Assembly: GCA_039654915.1 (NCBI GenBank)
Contig: CM077599.1
Coordinates: 18,416,501 to 18,480,500, forward strand
Reading direction: 5' to 3'
Origin: Aquilaria yunnanensis
Taxonomy: Eukaryota > Streptophyta > Magnoliopsida > Malvales > Thymelaeaceae
Length of the DNA stretch: 64,000 nt
Numbering within the stretch: position 1 is the stretch's first letter; every line of letters begins with the position of its first letter. Of the stretch, positions 12,227-24,056 are shown piece by piece. Both the position numbers and the translations under genes were made by a program. The notes under the pieces were generated by a model. The model saw nothing but the letters and a program-made list of their open reading frames with translations, had not been told where the DNA came from and did no database searches.

Positions 12227-12468
12227 TTCCTTTTTTTAATGGTTTTATTTCTCTTTATAGTTGATTATTAGGCCACATGGCAAGATAGACAGACATTGGC
12301 ATGCCACAGATAGACTGACATTGGCATGCCACATATGCAGTTTCATCAAATTAAAAGTCTAAAGTGGAATAAAAAATTTAGGTTAAGAACTTCCCATGCA
12401 AAGTTTTGAGGTTGGGGTCCAAAATATGACAATATTAAAATATGAGGGGCCATGGGTGTAATTTACCC
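11740..12468. mobile_element. truncated TIR element, right end only
   Basis: The right terminus, reverse-complemented, is GGGTAAATTACACCCATGGC, followed by text parallel to the right end of the 3765-4961 element (both carry a TTGCATGRRAAGT-type stretch). A GC-richer interior at 11745-12030 has ORFs on both strands and a phrase (PITDELFSLP) echoing PITGEILSLF in the 3765-4961 element. The left terminus is missing. Confidence 0.5.
12152..12227. repeat. (ATT)n microsatellite
   Basis: About 25 almost uninterrupted ATT units inside the remnant element. The Leu-rich ORF across it is only the translation of this repeat. Confidence 0.95.
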
Positions 12469-13182
12469 TTTAAACATACGTATGGATGATGTATTTTTTA
12501 AATAGGATAATTATAATTTGCTCTCTGAGGTTTAGATAAAATTACATTTTGTCTCTATTGTTTCAGAAATATACACTTTGCCCCTGGCCTTTTAATATAG
12601 TCCAACAGTAATTTCTGAAATCTTAATTTAGATATTACAGTAGTCATCTTCCAATAATTTCATTCTATATCATATTTTTTTTACAATTAATGGATATTTT
12701 AAAATTATTATTATTTTTCTTTTTTTATTTCTTTAAGTTTTAAAAATAATATTTTTTAAATATCAATTAATTATTAAAAAAATACCATACAGATTGAAAT
12801 TGCTTGAAGATGACAATCGTATAATCTAAATTAAGATGTTAGAAGTTGTTATTGAACTGTATTAAAAATGTAAAGGTAAAGTATGGCTGAAAATGGGCCG
12901 GGCTGAGCCCGAGCTCGCTAGGCTCAAGCTCGGCCCTATCATAATTCGGCACTACTCGAGCTCGAGCTCGAGTTGCTCGAGCCCCTTTTTTTGGGCTCGA
13001 GTCAGGCTCGAGCTCGGCTCGAAAATGCTCGAGGCTCGAATACAAATATGAGTTAAAAAAAATCTGAAATATATCCTGAATTTTGATAAAAAAAATCTGA
13101 AATATATCATAAGAGAATCTCTTTGATTATAACTCAAAGCTAAAGATTAAACATCGGAAGAATTTAGAACACAAACTTCTGT

Positions 13183-13279
13183 CAACATATATATAGTAGA
13201 AGTCCCTCAAAATTACAAATGCTTTCTCTGTAAGATGAAGTCTTTTGGAAGTTAGACGGACACACCTTCTAAACAACAG
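13183..13279 (+). repeat. direct repeat copy 1 inside hAT
   Basis: A roughly 97 bp segment starting CAACATATATATAG and containing GAAGTCTTTTGGAAGTTAGA recurs at 14107-14203 in the same orientation with only a few differences. Both copies lie next to a CAGCAGAGTGTTGAA motif. Non-coding. Confidence 0.85.
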
Positions 13280-14106
13280 ATTTCCGACAAGCTGCAAAAC
13301 AAAGAAAAATTAAACAGGGTATGAAGACACCAGCAGAGTGTTGAACAGCAGCAAAATTTCATTAGAAAACATGTCTGTATATTGGACTTGTCACAGAGAA
13401 TACCATACCTGGTGACTAGCAAACATTGCCTAAAACTCCCCATTAAATTTACCAATGACTGTTCCTTCCTGTGAATTGCAGTACTTTGCATGACTACGGG
13501 CAATAGAAGAAAGGTATGTGCCCTGGCGGACAAAAGGATTTTTCAGAAAAATGTGGCAGCCCCATTGACAGAATTTGCTTAAAGGAAAAAAAAATCAATA
13601 ACTCAAGTGACTCTTAGGCATCAATGTACCTCTCCCACCCAAATTATGGAAGCAGCAAAGCCAAGGTATAGAGCAGCTGGTACCATGGTATACCTGTATG
13701 ATGAATTATATGACAAATATGCTGTCAATGTTCCATTACAAGAAAAAAACATACAGCATGAGAAGGCAGAATGAAAGCTGCAAAGGGTGCAATGCAATGG
13801 TTTGAGTTGGTCAATAATGCAAATTGCAAGTCAAACTTTATAAGCCTTCAACATCGTACCTTACCACATTCAAATATATATGGTTTTTACCTACACCGTA
13901 TTCTAACAAGTCTAGGAGTTAAGCTCCCAATCCATTTTAGCTATAGCCTTGAGCAGACAATACTTTACCTGATCAGCCAATTTAATTGCTTTCATCCGTA
14001 ATTTTGATTAGATTACTGGCATATAGTAATACTGGTCTCCAAATTCTGAGCAGCTCCATAGGCTAGAAAGATCAACAAGAAAGCGCAGAGTGTTGAATAA
14101 AAACTG

Positions 14107-14203
14107 CAACATATATATAGCAGAAGTCCTTCAAAATTACAAATGTTTTCTCTGTAAGATGAAGTCTTTTGGAAGTTAGACGGACACACCTTCTAAACAG
14201 CAG
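14107..14203 (+). repeat. direct repeat copy 2 inside hAT
   Basis: Second copy of the 13183-13279 segment, 924 bp downstream. The few differences (for example GTAGAAGTCCC against GCAGAAGTCCT) indicate a fairly recent internal duplication. Confidence 0.85.
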
Positions 14204-16148
14204 AGTGTTGAATAAAAACTGCAACAGCAGAACATGAATAAAAACTAAATCAAACAGCCAAATAAGAGAACAAGCAAGAAAAGATCATCACGAACACAGA
14301 CATTCTTGGTGCATATGACCTGCTGGATCAATAATGCAAATTGCAACGTCAAAACTAAGTGTCAACTGAGAATCGGATGCAAAAACACCATTTCAAGTTC
14401 AACTAAGAACCCGATGCCAACTGAGAAGTGAGAACCCAATGCAAAACAAGTATGACAGCATATCATAACTCAGCCCTCTTCTAAGTGTCAAATTAGAGGA
14501 CAACCAATGTAAGCAACATTACAGGAAAGCAAGAAACAGATGGATTTTCGTACAAAATATAAATGAAAATAGGAGTGCATAAGAATCACAGTAAAAATAT
14601 ACATAAAAATACAAAGAAATTTGTTCAAATTTAGAAATGCAACTAAACAGACATATTGATAATTACAATATATGCGTCTGTTTCATAAGGGGAGACGTAA
14701 GTTTCCTCCATCTTGTTTGTGCAGAGATTAGAAATTTAATGGTTTACTATATGAGGGAATAAATCAAAAGAATAAACTAATAAGAAATTAACCTTTTTCG
14801 CCCAAAAGAATTGTAGGAGACCAAGTATCTAATCAAATGAAGATAGCAGACGGGTAACGAACAGATTAAATCTGATCCATCTGTAGGAAAAAAAAGTAGG
14901 TGTACAGCACCTGTAAGTGACCACAAAATTACAGGAACGTCGAAGGCGAGACGGAATCCGAATGAGCGAAGGTGAAGGACAGGAATTACCAAGGCACCGC
15001 CGAAGGGAGTAGCCGACGCCGTCGCGCCGAGTAAGTGACTGGGACTGGGTGCCGGTGGGGAGTGAGGGCAGCAGCCAGCAGGGGAGAGCCGGGACGGGGT
15101 CATGGGAGTCGGGACTCGGGAGACCGGACGATACGACTGGCTCTGGAGGTGGAGGGAGAGACCGAGAGAGTGGAGATCGAGACTGGCTCGAGAGGCCGAG
15201 AGAGGGACGCGTCTGGGGCTAAAGGGAAGGGGCCGGAGAGGGGTGGGCTCCTGGGACTAAGGGGAAGGCCCAATAAGCTAAAAATCGAGCCTGTTAAGCT
15301 TGAGGGCCTAAAGGGCCGAATATTTGTGAGCTTGAGCTCGGCTCGAAAATAATTCGAGCTCAATTTTCGGCTCGAGCTCGAGCTCGAAAATACCCGACTC
15401 GAAAATCTCTTACTCAAGCTCGAGCTACTCGAATAAAGCCCGGCCCATTTTCAACCCTAAGGTAAAGTGTATATTTTTGAAACAGAAGAGGACAAAATGT
15501 AATTTTACTTAAACCTTAGGGGACAAATTGTAATTGACCATTTTTAAATTGCGTCTTCTTCTGTTTCCGTTAGAACTTAGAACTTGTGTCGAAATGACAA
15601 AACATTGTCAATCAAACTTAGAACTTCTGCCTTAAGAAAACTGTTTGAGAAGTATCACCTTACCTACCAGTCTATAGAATGAAAATGGAACATGTACAAG
15701 AAAGGCTGCTTATCCATATCACTGTTGCTCCAAAACAACGCAACTAATACAGTTCAACAGCATCGTGCTGATCCGCTGATTGTCCTTAAAGCATCGTGCT
15801 AAGACCTTTTTCATCATTCATTCAAACAAGAATCTACAACACAAAGTTCCCCGAGGACCCCGATCAAAGACAAATGTGCTTGTCCAGGAACACTAGTACA
15901 GCAACAGAAATATTACAACACACCTCCCACACAATCCTAACTTCCCTATAGAGCCTTGGAAAACCCCAACATTTAGAAGACAGGAACACTGTGTAGCAGA
16001 ATCGGCTGCCTAGTTCCCAATGACCAAGACTCGTGGGCTAAAGAATGACTATAATCTTAGAACTACCTGTACAGTGGCGACAACACCAGCAATTCCCAGG
16101 CAAATAAGCCTTGGTAGTAAAAGAAGAAGCAAATGATTGGCTTATCAA

Positions 16149-18693
16149 TCAAATTAGATTCGTAAATGATGATGTCAACATGTAGGGAACGCTGGCTAGA
16201 GGCCCTCGCTGGCATGCGAGCTCATGAATGTCCTTCACGATGTCGAATACAGCCTCTGGCTGTGCTAGTTTAAGTGCATTTTCAGACATTCTCTTGAGTT
16301 CATCTGTTTTCATGCTGAACCATTCCGCCACTATTCTTGCTGTCTCCTTAGGACTTCTTGTGAACACACCTGCCCCATTGTTAACTACAAAAGGCACATT
16401 TCCCTTTTCCTGGCCCGGAATGTAATCGTTGAGGATAAGCGGAAGCCCCCTAATCAAGGCCTCTGCAATAGTCCCAGGTCCGGCCTTCAAGCAAATACAA
16501 TTGGCATGTTAGCTCAAAGCATTCTTCATTCCCTTTTGGCAGCAGAATTGGAAGTTGACAGAAATCTAGCTGGAGAATTACTAATGAACTTACCTTGGTG
16601 ATTATGCAGTCACAAGCTCCCATCCATTTCTCCATCTGAGTCTCAAATCCTCTAACCTGCAATGAAAAGACAAGTTTGCTAAGATGTTCGGTTGGCTTGC
16701 GTTCCATCAAGCAACTATTGCAAAATGTCGTACCTTAACAGGGATCTTCCACCCCTCTGCTGCCAACGTGGAAGCAAGAGATTTGTTACGTCCACATATG
16801 ATGATCAGTTGGCCTATTGGTTTCCCTTGCTCGTGATTAAATAGTAATTCTGCAAGAGCCTCAGCAGTTTTTTTAACCGGTCCCATCCCTTCACCCCCTC
16901 CCATCAGCAGGACAGCAGGCAAAGCAGGATCCATCTCAAGCTCTTTTCGCAGTTCATCCTACAGAATGAAGATTCAATGATTACAACTAAAACCCCATTA
17001 ACCCAAACCATCTGATTGTTTGTTACCATCTGCCCAAGACCATTCCTCACCTTGGAAAGAACTGCACGGGCAAAAGAAGGCCGGATGGGCAGGCCGAAAA
17101 CCCTTATCTGAGAGTCATCAAGGCCATCAAGTGAAGCTCTTTTGGCTACCTCATTTGATGGGCAGTAGCATCTATTAACACCAGGATGAAACCTGTGCAT
17201 AAATAAGATCTTAGGATACAGGCCGGAACAATGCAGCTAACATACTTTGAAGCGAATGCATTACAAACTCACCATGTAGGGTGACAGGAATTGAGATCGG
17301 TAATCACAGTAACGAAAATTACTTTCTTTTGAAGGCCTTGCCATTTTAGAACCAAAAGAGGGATGTGTTGCATCAGTGGATGGACACTAATGATAATGTC
17401 CGGCTTGTATTGCATCAGGCCGGCCTCTACCTCCCTTAAACAATAAGCATAAAAAGATAAGTTCAATGATATTTTGAGCTGGAGTTCAATCACATACAAT
17501 CTAATTGACCGTCCAGCAAGACGCTTGATTTCTGTTTGCTTGTGAAATGGACAACAATGCTTACAATTATTCAAGCCATGAGTAAATTGATTAATAACAA
17601 CAAGTGGGCAATAAAGAATTTACCCATCTAAAGCAAATGCATAATCACAAGAGGAAGTTGTTAAGGAATTCTCTCATATTTATTCCCAAGATCTAACTTT
17701 TAGTCTTTTACTACATCTTGGTGGCCAAACCAATGTAGCAAGGCATCTGCTATGAATATTTGGCATAGAGAAAAAAAAAATAGAAAACAACAAATTTCCA
17801 TCATTGGTTCTTACGGTTAGAGTTCTTCGAGACATAGCAAAAGATAAGCAGGGGAAATCTCGAAAGGAAAACGATGAAGATGACATACTTAGCGTAATAG
17901 GCAGCAATAGCACCAAGATAGGAATTGTGGATCCATCTGGGGTAGGTGCTGTGGAAGGCAACCTTCCAAAGCTGCACATGTTTCACCATGAACTTGTAGG
18001 ATCTCTCCATATCATTCAGTGGCCAACCAGTATATTCCTTCCAAACATCTTTTACAAATATCTGCAAATTAAATGTATAATCAGAAACTTCTCACAATTG
18101 AAAGCTTTATTATGGTAGATCAGATTTGACTCTGCTCTTAAAAGTCAAGAATTAAACTTTGTGTTCTTGGGTGAAGATGAAATTTTGGTTGATAAATCAT
18201 CTTGGTTGCAAACAAGAGATTTCGGACGGAGATAGGAATTTTTTTAGATCAGAGCGGCATTTTCAAACAACTCCTGAATCTGGAACTTAAGGATTCAGAA
18301 ACGAAGGAGGAGGAAAGAGGAAAACGAAAAGATCAAATAAAAAAGAAAATTATAGTAATTGTGAATTACCCTGTACTCGTCACCGAACTCAATCCTGAAA
18401 GCGTCGCGGATGGCCTCGGCGGAGGCCCGGTGACCGCCGCCGGTGTCGCTCATGAGAATCAGCACATTTTTTGTCCTATCTGCGCCCATCTGGACCAGCC
18501 TAAAAGCCCCATCTTCCTCTTCATATTCGTCCTCACTTTCATACGAGCACCTTCTCCTGTGATAGAAACGGCTGCAGGCGCCACCAGCGCGGCCGTTGCC
18601 ACCGGAGCTCCAACCACCGTTCCCATAAACCCTCCACCACACCTTCTCCGTAATGGACGCCGCCTTTTTGGGAGACGCCACCTTCATCACCAT
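16149..18693 (-). CDS. MGD2/MGD3-like: monogalactosyldiacylglycerol synthase, type B-like
   Basis: Transfers galactose from UDP-galactose to diacylglycerol, making MGDG, the main plastid lipid. Seven minus-strand exons join in frame: 18370-18693, 17889-18061, 17273-17434, 17051-17192, 16734-16958, 16594-16656, 16149-16484; 1425 nt, 474 aa. The N-terminal MGDG-synthase domain shows [20 protein letters not shown] at residues 80-99. The glycosyltransferase-28-like C-terminal half shows [17 protein letters not shown] (exon 3), [20 protein letters not shown] (exon 5) and [20 protein letters not shown] (start of exon 7). Only about 75 residues precede the catalytic domain and there is no long Ser-rich transit peptide. 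In Arabidopsis this separates the short type B enzymes (outer envelope, phosphate-starvation induced) from type A MGD1. Type assignment is inference. Two ATGs (18693, 18687) could both start. The 3' UTR probably runs to about 15600. Confidence 0.95.
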
Positions 18694-19493
18694 CCGACAA
18701 ACCGATAAATACTATACAGAAAGACAACAAGAAGTCGAATTTCAGAAGCAGAACAGCAACCCAGCTGAAGGCTAAACTTGAAGTGTCCTTAGGAATTCCC
18801 GCGCGCAGAGAAAACCCGGGAAAGATATATAGAAAGAAAGGAGAGGGGAAGCTGCTCGTTTTTTGTTTGTAGTCGTTGATGTTGGTTTGCTTTGCTTGGG
18901 CATAGGATTGTGTGTACAAGCTGGCAAGAACGTGTGATACTTTTAAGGCTGGAAATGGAAGATCCTGTTATGCTTTGGCATTTTTCTTTTACTCTAATTT
19001 GGTTTGGTTCGGTTGACGACTGACGAGTCGAGTCGGGGGTGGTGGGTGGGGATTGATTTACAGGGTTAATAGTGTTTCACAGCCGTCAGATTCGCATTTC
19101 CTAGCGGAATGTTCGGACGGGAAGATTCGGATCCGCTGTGTTTTATACGCAGCTTCTGGCCAACGCGATGTCCAATTTTCAATTTTTGTTACTCCTCTCC
19201 TCCTATTTTTCATGAAAATATCCTCCTATGTTTTATTATTTCTATTTTCTTCTCTTTGGTAGCATTACATTATTTGACATGCATATAACAATTTTATATG
19301 GTTGAACAAGTTCAATTTATTTTCATTTAAAAAGGCTATATTTGCCCTGGTAAGTAGGATAAAATGAAACTTAATTGTGTTTTAACAGATTTGGTGTGCT
19401 CCTTTATAGTTGTAAACAATATTTATGTATAGAAAACTCCCTAATATTTGAAATATATATGTATATTACACAAATATTTATATATAGTACAAA
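18694..19493. other. MGDG synthase upstream region
   Basis: The 5' leader and promoter side of the minus-strand MGDG synthase, followed by AT-rich spacer. No TATA box or phosphate-starvation (P1BS, GNATATNC) element was identified with confidence by eye. Confidence 0.4.
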
Positions 19494-20474
19494 GACAAAA
19501 GCCTCAAATTTGTAACTAATATTTTGGGTTGGGACAAAATATGACACTAAAGTTTTTTTTATTTGTCTTCAACTCTCACTAATGTTTTAAAATGGTTCAA
19601 ATTACCCACTAATATTTTAAAATTAGATCAAATTGGTCGGTTGCCAATAAAAGGCTACCAAAAAGGGGGGGAAACTGCAGGTTTTGGAATTTTAATATGA
19701 TAATATAGCTTTTAACAAACTTTGAGGATTTTAGGTCATTTAACAATTTTTATCATAGGCTAATTGAAAAAATAAAATAAAATGATATATAGTTCAAGTT
19801 CCTATTTTTCAATCTCATCTATCGAGGTCCAGAACTCTGAAATAGATAAATAGCTTGTTGAAATCACGAACCGACACAGCTTCAGCCCTACATGCACAGC
19901 TAGAAACCTATTGGAAATCGCTATTAAGTGAGATTGTCACTGACTCTAGCTTTTTTCATTGTCACATGTGGCCAAAGCTCTTCAGATAGCGTTCAAATCT
20001 TTTATTTATTTATTTGATAGCAGCTTTTGATTACTTTGAATAAAAAAACCTGAATCTCATCCTTTTGTGTAAAGCCTGATTTGATTTGAAACTCAAACCT
20101 CTGATTCTAGCAGCTTTAAAATTAAAATGATGAGAAAGAGCTGGTGAAAAATGAACCTTAATTAGGATAAATGAAGCGGACCAAAACCACAAAACATATC
20201 CAATTTGGAGCTCCTAAACTACAAGAAAAAAAAATGGATGAATTACCTAAAATCTCTAACTTTGTTAAAAGTTATATTGTCACCCTAAAACTTTAAACTA
20301 ACTATTTTTTCCATTAACTTTTTAATGGTTAGCGGCCAATTTGAGCTAATTTTAAAATGTTAGTGTGCAATTTGAACAATTTTAAAACATTAATCTGAGT
20401 TTGTGATCAAAAGAACTTTTACAACAAATTTGATTCTAATTCAAAATATTAGTGGCAATTTTGAAACTTTTGAC
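19494..20474. mobile_element. TIR element (MULE-type, non-coding)
   Basis: About 150 bp of inverted terminal repeat: left GACAAAAGCCTCAAATTTG, right (reverse complement) GTCAAAAGTTTCAAAATTG, continuing through CTAATGTTTTAAAAT and TTTTAAAATTAG blocks on both sides. Flanks ATAGTACAAA (19484-19493) and ATAATACAAA (20475-20484) match at 9 of 10. No ORF of note. Confidence 0.75.
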
Positions 20475-20688
20475 ATAATACAAATATACAAGCATATTAG
20501 TACAATTTTTTATATTCTCTCTCTTTCTTTTTAACTTTTTTGAGTGCTTATGCCTTCGCTATTTCTTCTATTTAGGAGAACGTAATTTAAAAAATAAAAA
20601 TACACACACAAATAGGACAACTCATTTTTGTTCATGCCAAGTGTAAACTAGTTGGCCATGAAAGACAAGTTATTCTTCAATAAAATAA

Positions 20689-21202
20689 GGGTAAATAGCA
20701 CCAATGGTCCCAAACCTTTAATTCAAGTTGCAAATTGGTCTCTAACCTTCATTCTCTAGCAAATTGATCCCGAGCTTTTGTAATTTATTGCATATTGGTC
20801 CCTAGCCCTAAGAAGACATAGTGACTCAATTTACAGAGAAAAAAACTAATAGTTTAAATTGTCTATTAATAGTAAGAAAATTATGATGCAATTTTAATTT
20901 ATTAGAAGATGACTGCCGAATAATTTAAATTTATTAAATCTCATGAATTATTTTATAATAATTTTTTAAATTTAAATTTAAATTATTTGATAATTATTTT
21001 TTCATAAATTTCAATTGCGTCATAATTTTCTAATAGTTGATAAAAAATTTAAGCTATTAATTTTTTTTCTCCGTAAAACAAGTTTTTGTACTTGTCTAGG
21101 AATAGGAACCAATATGCAACAAATTATAAAAATTTGGAATCAATCTGCACCAAAATGAAGATTGGGATCGATTTGCAACGACAGTTATGGTGCTTTTTAC
21201 CC
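20689..21202. mobile_element. MULE-type MITE
   Basis: Inverted ends GGGTAAATAGCACCAATGGT and GGGTAAAAAGCACCATAACT extend for about 130 bp (CAATATGCAA / TTGCATATTG near their inner edges). An identical 9 bp duplication ATAAAATAA flanks it (20680-20688, 21203-21211), the Mutator-type length. Total 514 bp, non-coding. Confidence 0.9.
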
Positions 21203-21211
21203 ATAAAATAA

Positions 21212-22475
21212 GCATATATTGCGTCATCTATATTTGTTCCTTCTGCTTCAACAGACACGCCGTTAAGTTTCAAATGACAGTTTTAATTCGATGGACAAAT
21301 GTTATTCAGTATTGTGTTCCATATTTATCCTGAAACTAAAGTTTAAAAATATCTTTTTTATGTAGTAAAAATTTAAATAAAAATTTAAAAATATTTTTTT
21401 AATTTTGTATGGTGAAAGTTTAATGATTGCAGTAAAGTAAAATGAATTAAAACTTTGTAAAATGGAAAACAATTCAACCTTTTTGAACAATTAAAAAAAT
21501 ATGATTAGGTGAAATGTTATTTTGACAGATTTTCCCAACCAAACCTTTTCACGTGAGATTTTTTTTTTACTCATTTTCTGTTTTAATTATTTGTGTATAT
21601 TGCACATGCTAAACGTTTAGTTGCGCAACAAATTTTAATTTTAATATTTTCTGTCTCTATTCTCTATAACTTCACGAAAGTTTCACATCCAGTTTTGAAC
21701 CTTCAAGATGATAAAAATCTTGAAAAAAGTAAGACAGGTCAAAACCAGTAAATGGCTATAAGTGCTAAGTAGTGTTTAGTTGTGGATTTCTTCTTTTAAT
21801 TTTTGTATTTTTTAAATTTATAATAAATTTTTACGTGCATAGCCTGTATTAAGAATATGAGAATTTTATTTTTTTTTAAATTTACAAATGATTATCATGT
21901 AAATTATTTTTTGAATGTCATATATAAACTATTTTAAAATATGAAATATTATATTTTTAATAAAATTTTAACTACATAGCTTTATTTTCAATACAAACTC
22001 TTCCATGACATCAGCACCCCCAAAGCTTTTGGTTTTGGTTTCGGATGAAAGTTGATGGACTTACTCAACCTCGCCTTAAAGGTTAATTAAAAATGAGCCT
22101 ACCCACGTTTGAAAGCGATTTAAACAAATATATCTTTCAAGAATGTTGAAGTTACTCATCATTTTTTATTAAATTATTCTACAAATTACTGTGATTTGAC
22201 AAATAATGAGTTATTTACTTTTTAATAGAATTTTACCGTGTAGAAAGCACCGTAATAATTATTAAAATGTTTATTTATCGCATGCGTTATAATGGCTTTA
22301 TCTGTTTTAATATTTAATATAAACATAGTAAAATAACAATTAAATAATAAAATTTGAAGATAAATAGAGAGAAAGTTAGAGTTCCACCAATTAAAAGCAT
22401 ATTAACCACTAATACAAAAAAATTTTACCATATAAATAAAAAAAACTGAGAATTGGAGTTGACCTAAAATCATGA
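21212..22475. other. AT-rich spacer
   Basis: Very AT-rich sequence with only short low-complexity frames. No gene, RNA gene or paired element ends seen. Confidence 0.5.
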
Positions 22476-22483
22476 TATAATCT

Positions 22484-24048
22484 TAACCTAACTACAGAAT
22501 TAGCCCCTGAACTTTACTAACTTTAGCGAGTTGATCTGTAACTCACTACCTAGTAAAACTTGGCCCATAAACTTTAAAAAAGTATGCAAATCAGCCCAAA
22601 TGCTACAATACTTAACAAGTGCCGTCTTGGGTAAGAGTGACGTGACGATGCATGGATGAGGTGGAGTTTATGGTGGGCTCTATTGTTGACTGACTGTTGA
22701 AAAGTTGGAGTTGCCCTATTGTCGCATCTGCTTCACCACTACCCGAATAACCAACGTCCTCAGTACAAACCTTCCTAAGATTTGCTCCGCCACGATCCAT
22801 CAATTTCTTTCGTCCAACAGAAATCCACCTCAAAGCGAAAAATAGCAACCAACCTTTGGCCGCCAGTCAAGCTTTCCTTCAATTCAGTCGCTCCAGGAAA
22901 AGACAAAATAGCCAAGAATACTTTAACGACCGAGATAGAGCAACAATCGATATGTTCGACGATGTTGTAGCCGAAGGGTAGTGGAATAAAGCCCTGGCTT
23001 AGTGGTCAGCTTATTGGATTGCGAGTTTATGGTGGAGTTAAAAAAGTTCCGGCGGACTTTTTTCTTCTTCATCTGGCTTTCTGTTGAAGAGATGTGGATG
23101 GCTAAAGTGGAGAGCAAGCTGGAGCGAATGACAGGTGGCAAGAATGAGGCCGGTGGTGAGAATGACTAGTGGCGAGAATGACGCTGGTGGCCAGAATGAT
23201 GCCGGCAATGAATGCCTTGACCGTCAGTAAGAAATATTCAAACCCAGATTTGAATGAAAATAATAGATTCTTCGGATGTTTAACAAATTAACAAAAAGCG
23301 GCACAATAATCTTAGTTACCTTATCAATAATTGGTGCACAACCGGATTTAATTGGGGTTGGGGAGATATCAGAAACCTTTTTCTTCTTCATCTTGTTCCT
23401 CTTTAGCAGATTAAGACTACTGCTAAAAACAGAGCAAAAAGTGTTCTTTTTCAGTTTCCTAGGGCTTATTCGGTTCACTTATTCCAACCTAGATTCAAAC
23501 GAAAGCTCTCTTGAAACTTCCAGATTGACATCGATGGGGCGGAAAGAATGATATATAAGAGGGGATCAGAGCAAGCTCTACGAGTCATTGAAATTGAAGG
23601 CGGAGTTTTCCGGGAATTGGCAGAGCAGTTCTTCGGACTTCAACGGCTCCAAATACTCGATCACTTCGGCCATCGCTAAGATCAGGGATTCGGTTTCCTC
23701 TGTCGAATGCATTGCTGGGTTTTGATGATCAAACTCTGAAATTGCTCTTTTCTTTTCTTTGAAAGATCCAATTCAGTTTCTTTGTAGAGAAAAAAGAACG
23801 GAGAAGAATGGTCTCCTCTTTTGTCAGCTTCACGCTTCCCACCTGCTCCACCTCAACCATCCATCGACACTACTCCACCTTAGCAACACATATCACGACC
23901 ACCTAAACGTCATCTGTTAGTTATTGTAGTAATCAAACTAACTCGCATAGCTTTCAAAAGTTCAGGGCTCAAATTTTAGTGAGTAGTGAGTTTCGGACCA
24001 ACTTATTCAAGTTGATAAAATGCAGGGGCTGTTTCTGTAGTTAGACCT
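22484..24048. mobile_element. TIR element with captured sequence (Pack-MULE-like)
   Basis: The ends share TCTAACTACAGAA/CCTAACTACAGAA and then AGCCCCTGMA, with inverted similarity for about 130 bp (for example AACTCACTAC on both arms). Flanks TATAATCT (22476-22483) and TATAATCT (24049-24056) are identical. The interior is GC-richer than the surroundings and has several coding-like stretches, one being the 51-residue frame at 23570-23725. No transposase. Confidence 0.75.
23570..23725 (+). pseudogene. unidentified captured coding fragment
   Basis: A frame of 51 codons ending in TGA begins SKLYESLKLKAEFSGNWQ and ends with DSVSSVECIAGF. Codon use and the composition change at its borders look like coding exon sequence, unlike the AT-rich surroundings, and it has no start codon of its own. 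I do not recognise the family. It lies inside the TIR element at 22484-24048, so I read it as a captured exon piece. Confidence 0.35.
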
Positions 24049-24056
24049 ATAATCTG

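Larger units (their letters stand above)
12882..15459. mobile_element. hAT element nested in the MITE
   Basis: Left end TATGGCTGAAAATGGGCCGG; right end, reverse-complemented, TAGGGTTGAAAATGGGCCGG. Both are flanked by the identical 8 bp AGGTAAAG (12874-12881, 15460-15467). Dense CTCGAG / GAGCTCG words mark both subterminal regions (12900-13040, 15300-15440). No transposase is visible, so it depends on another copy. The interior carries a 97 bp direct repeat and a GC-rich patch (14990-15290) with ORFs on both strands and no recognised domain. Confidence 0.85.
12503..15540. mobile_element. MITE split by a later hAT insertion
   Basis: Left end TAGGATAATTATAATTTG and right end, reverse-complemented, TGGTCAATTACAATTTGTCC continue into about 80 bp of inverted similarity, including AAAATTACATTTTGTC on both sides. 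Both ends are flanked by identical TTTTTAAA (12495-12502, 15541-15548). Without the hAT at 12882-15459 the element is about 450 bp. The 8 bp (possibly 9 bp) duplication suggests a Mutator- or hAT-type MITE. Confidence 0.8.

Noticed and set aside
14777..15417. 105-108 codon ORFs on both strands
   Set aside because: They overlap each other in the GC-rich end of the hAT and run into its subterminal CTCGAG repeats.
17804..18708. Plus-strand ORFs of 104 and 168 codons
   Set aside because: Antisense shadows of MGDG synthase exons 1 and 2.
22985..23030. tRNA-like GGCTTAGTGGTCAGC stretch
   Set aside because: It resembles an A box but there is no B box, no anticodon arm and no acceptor stem.
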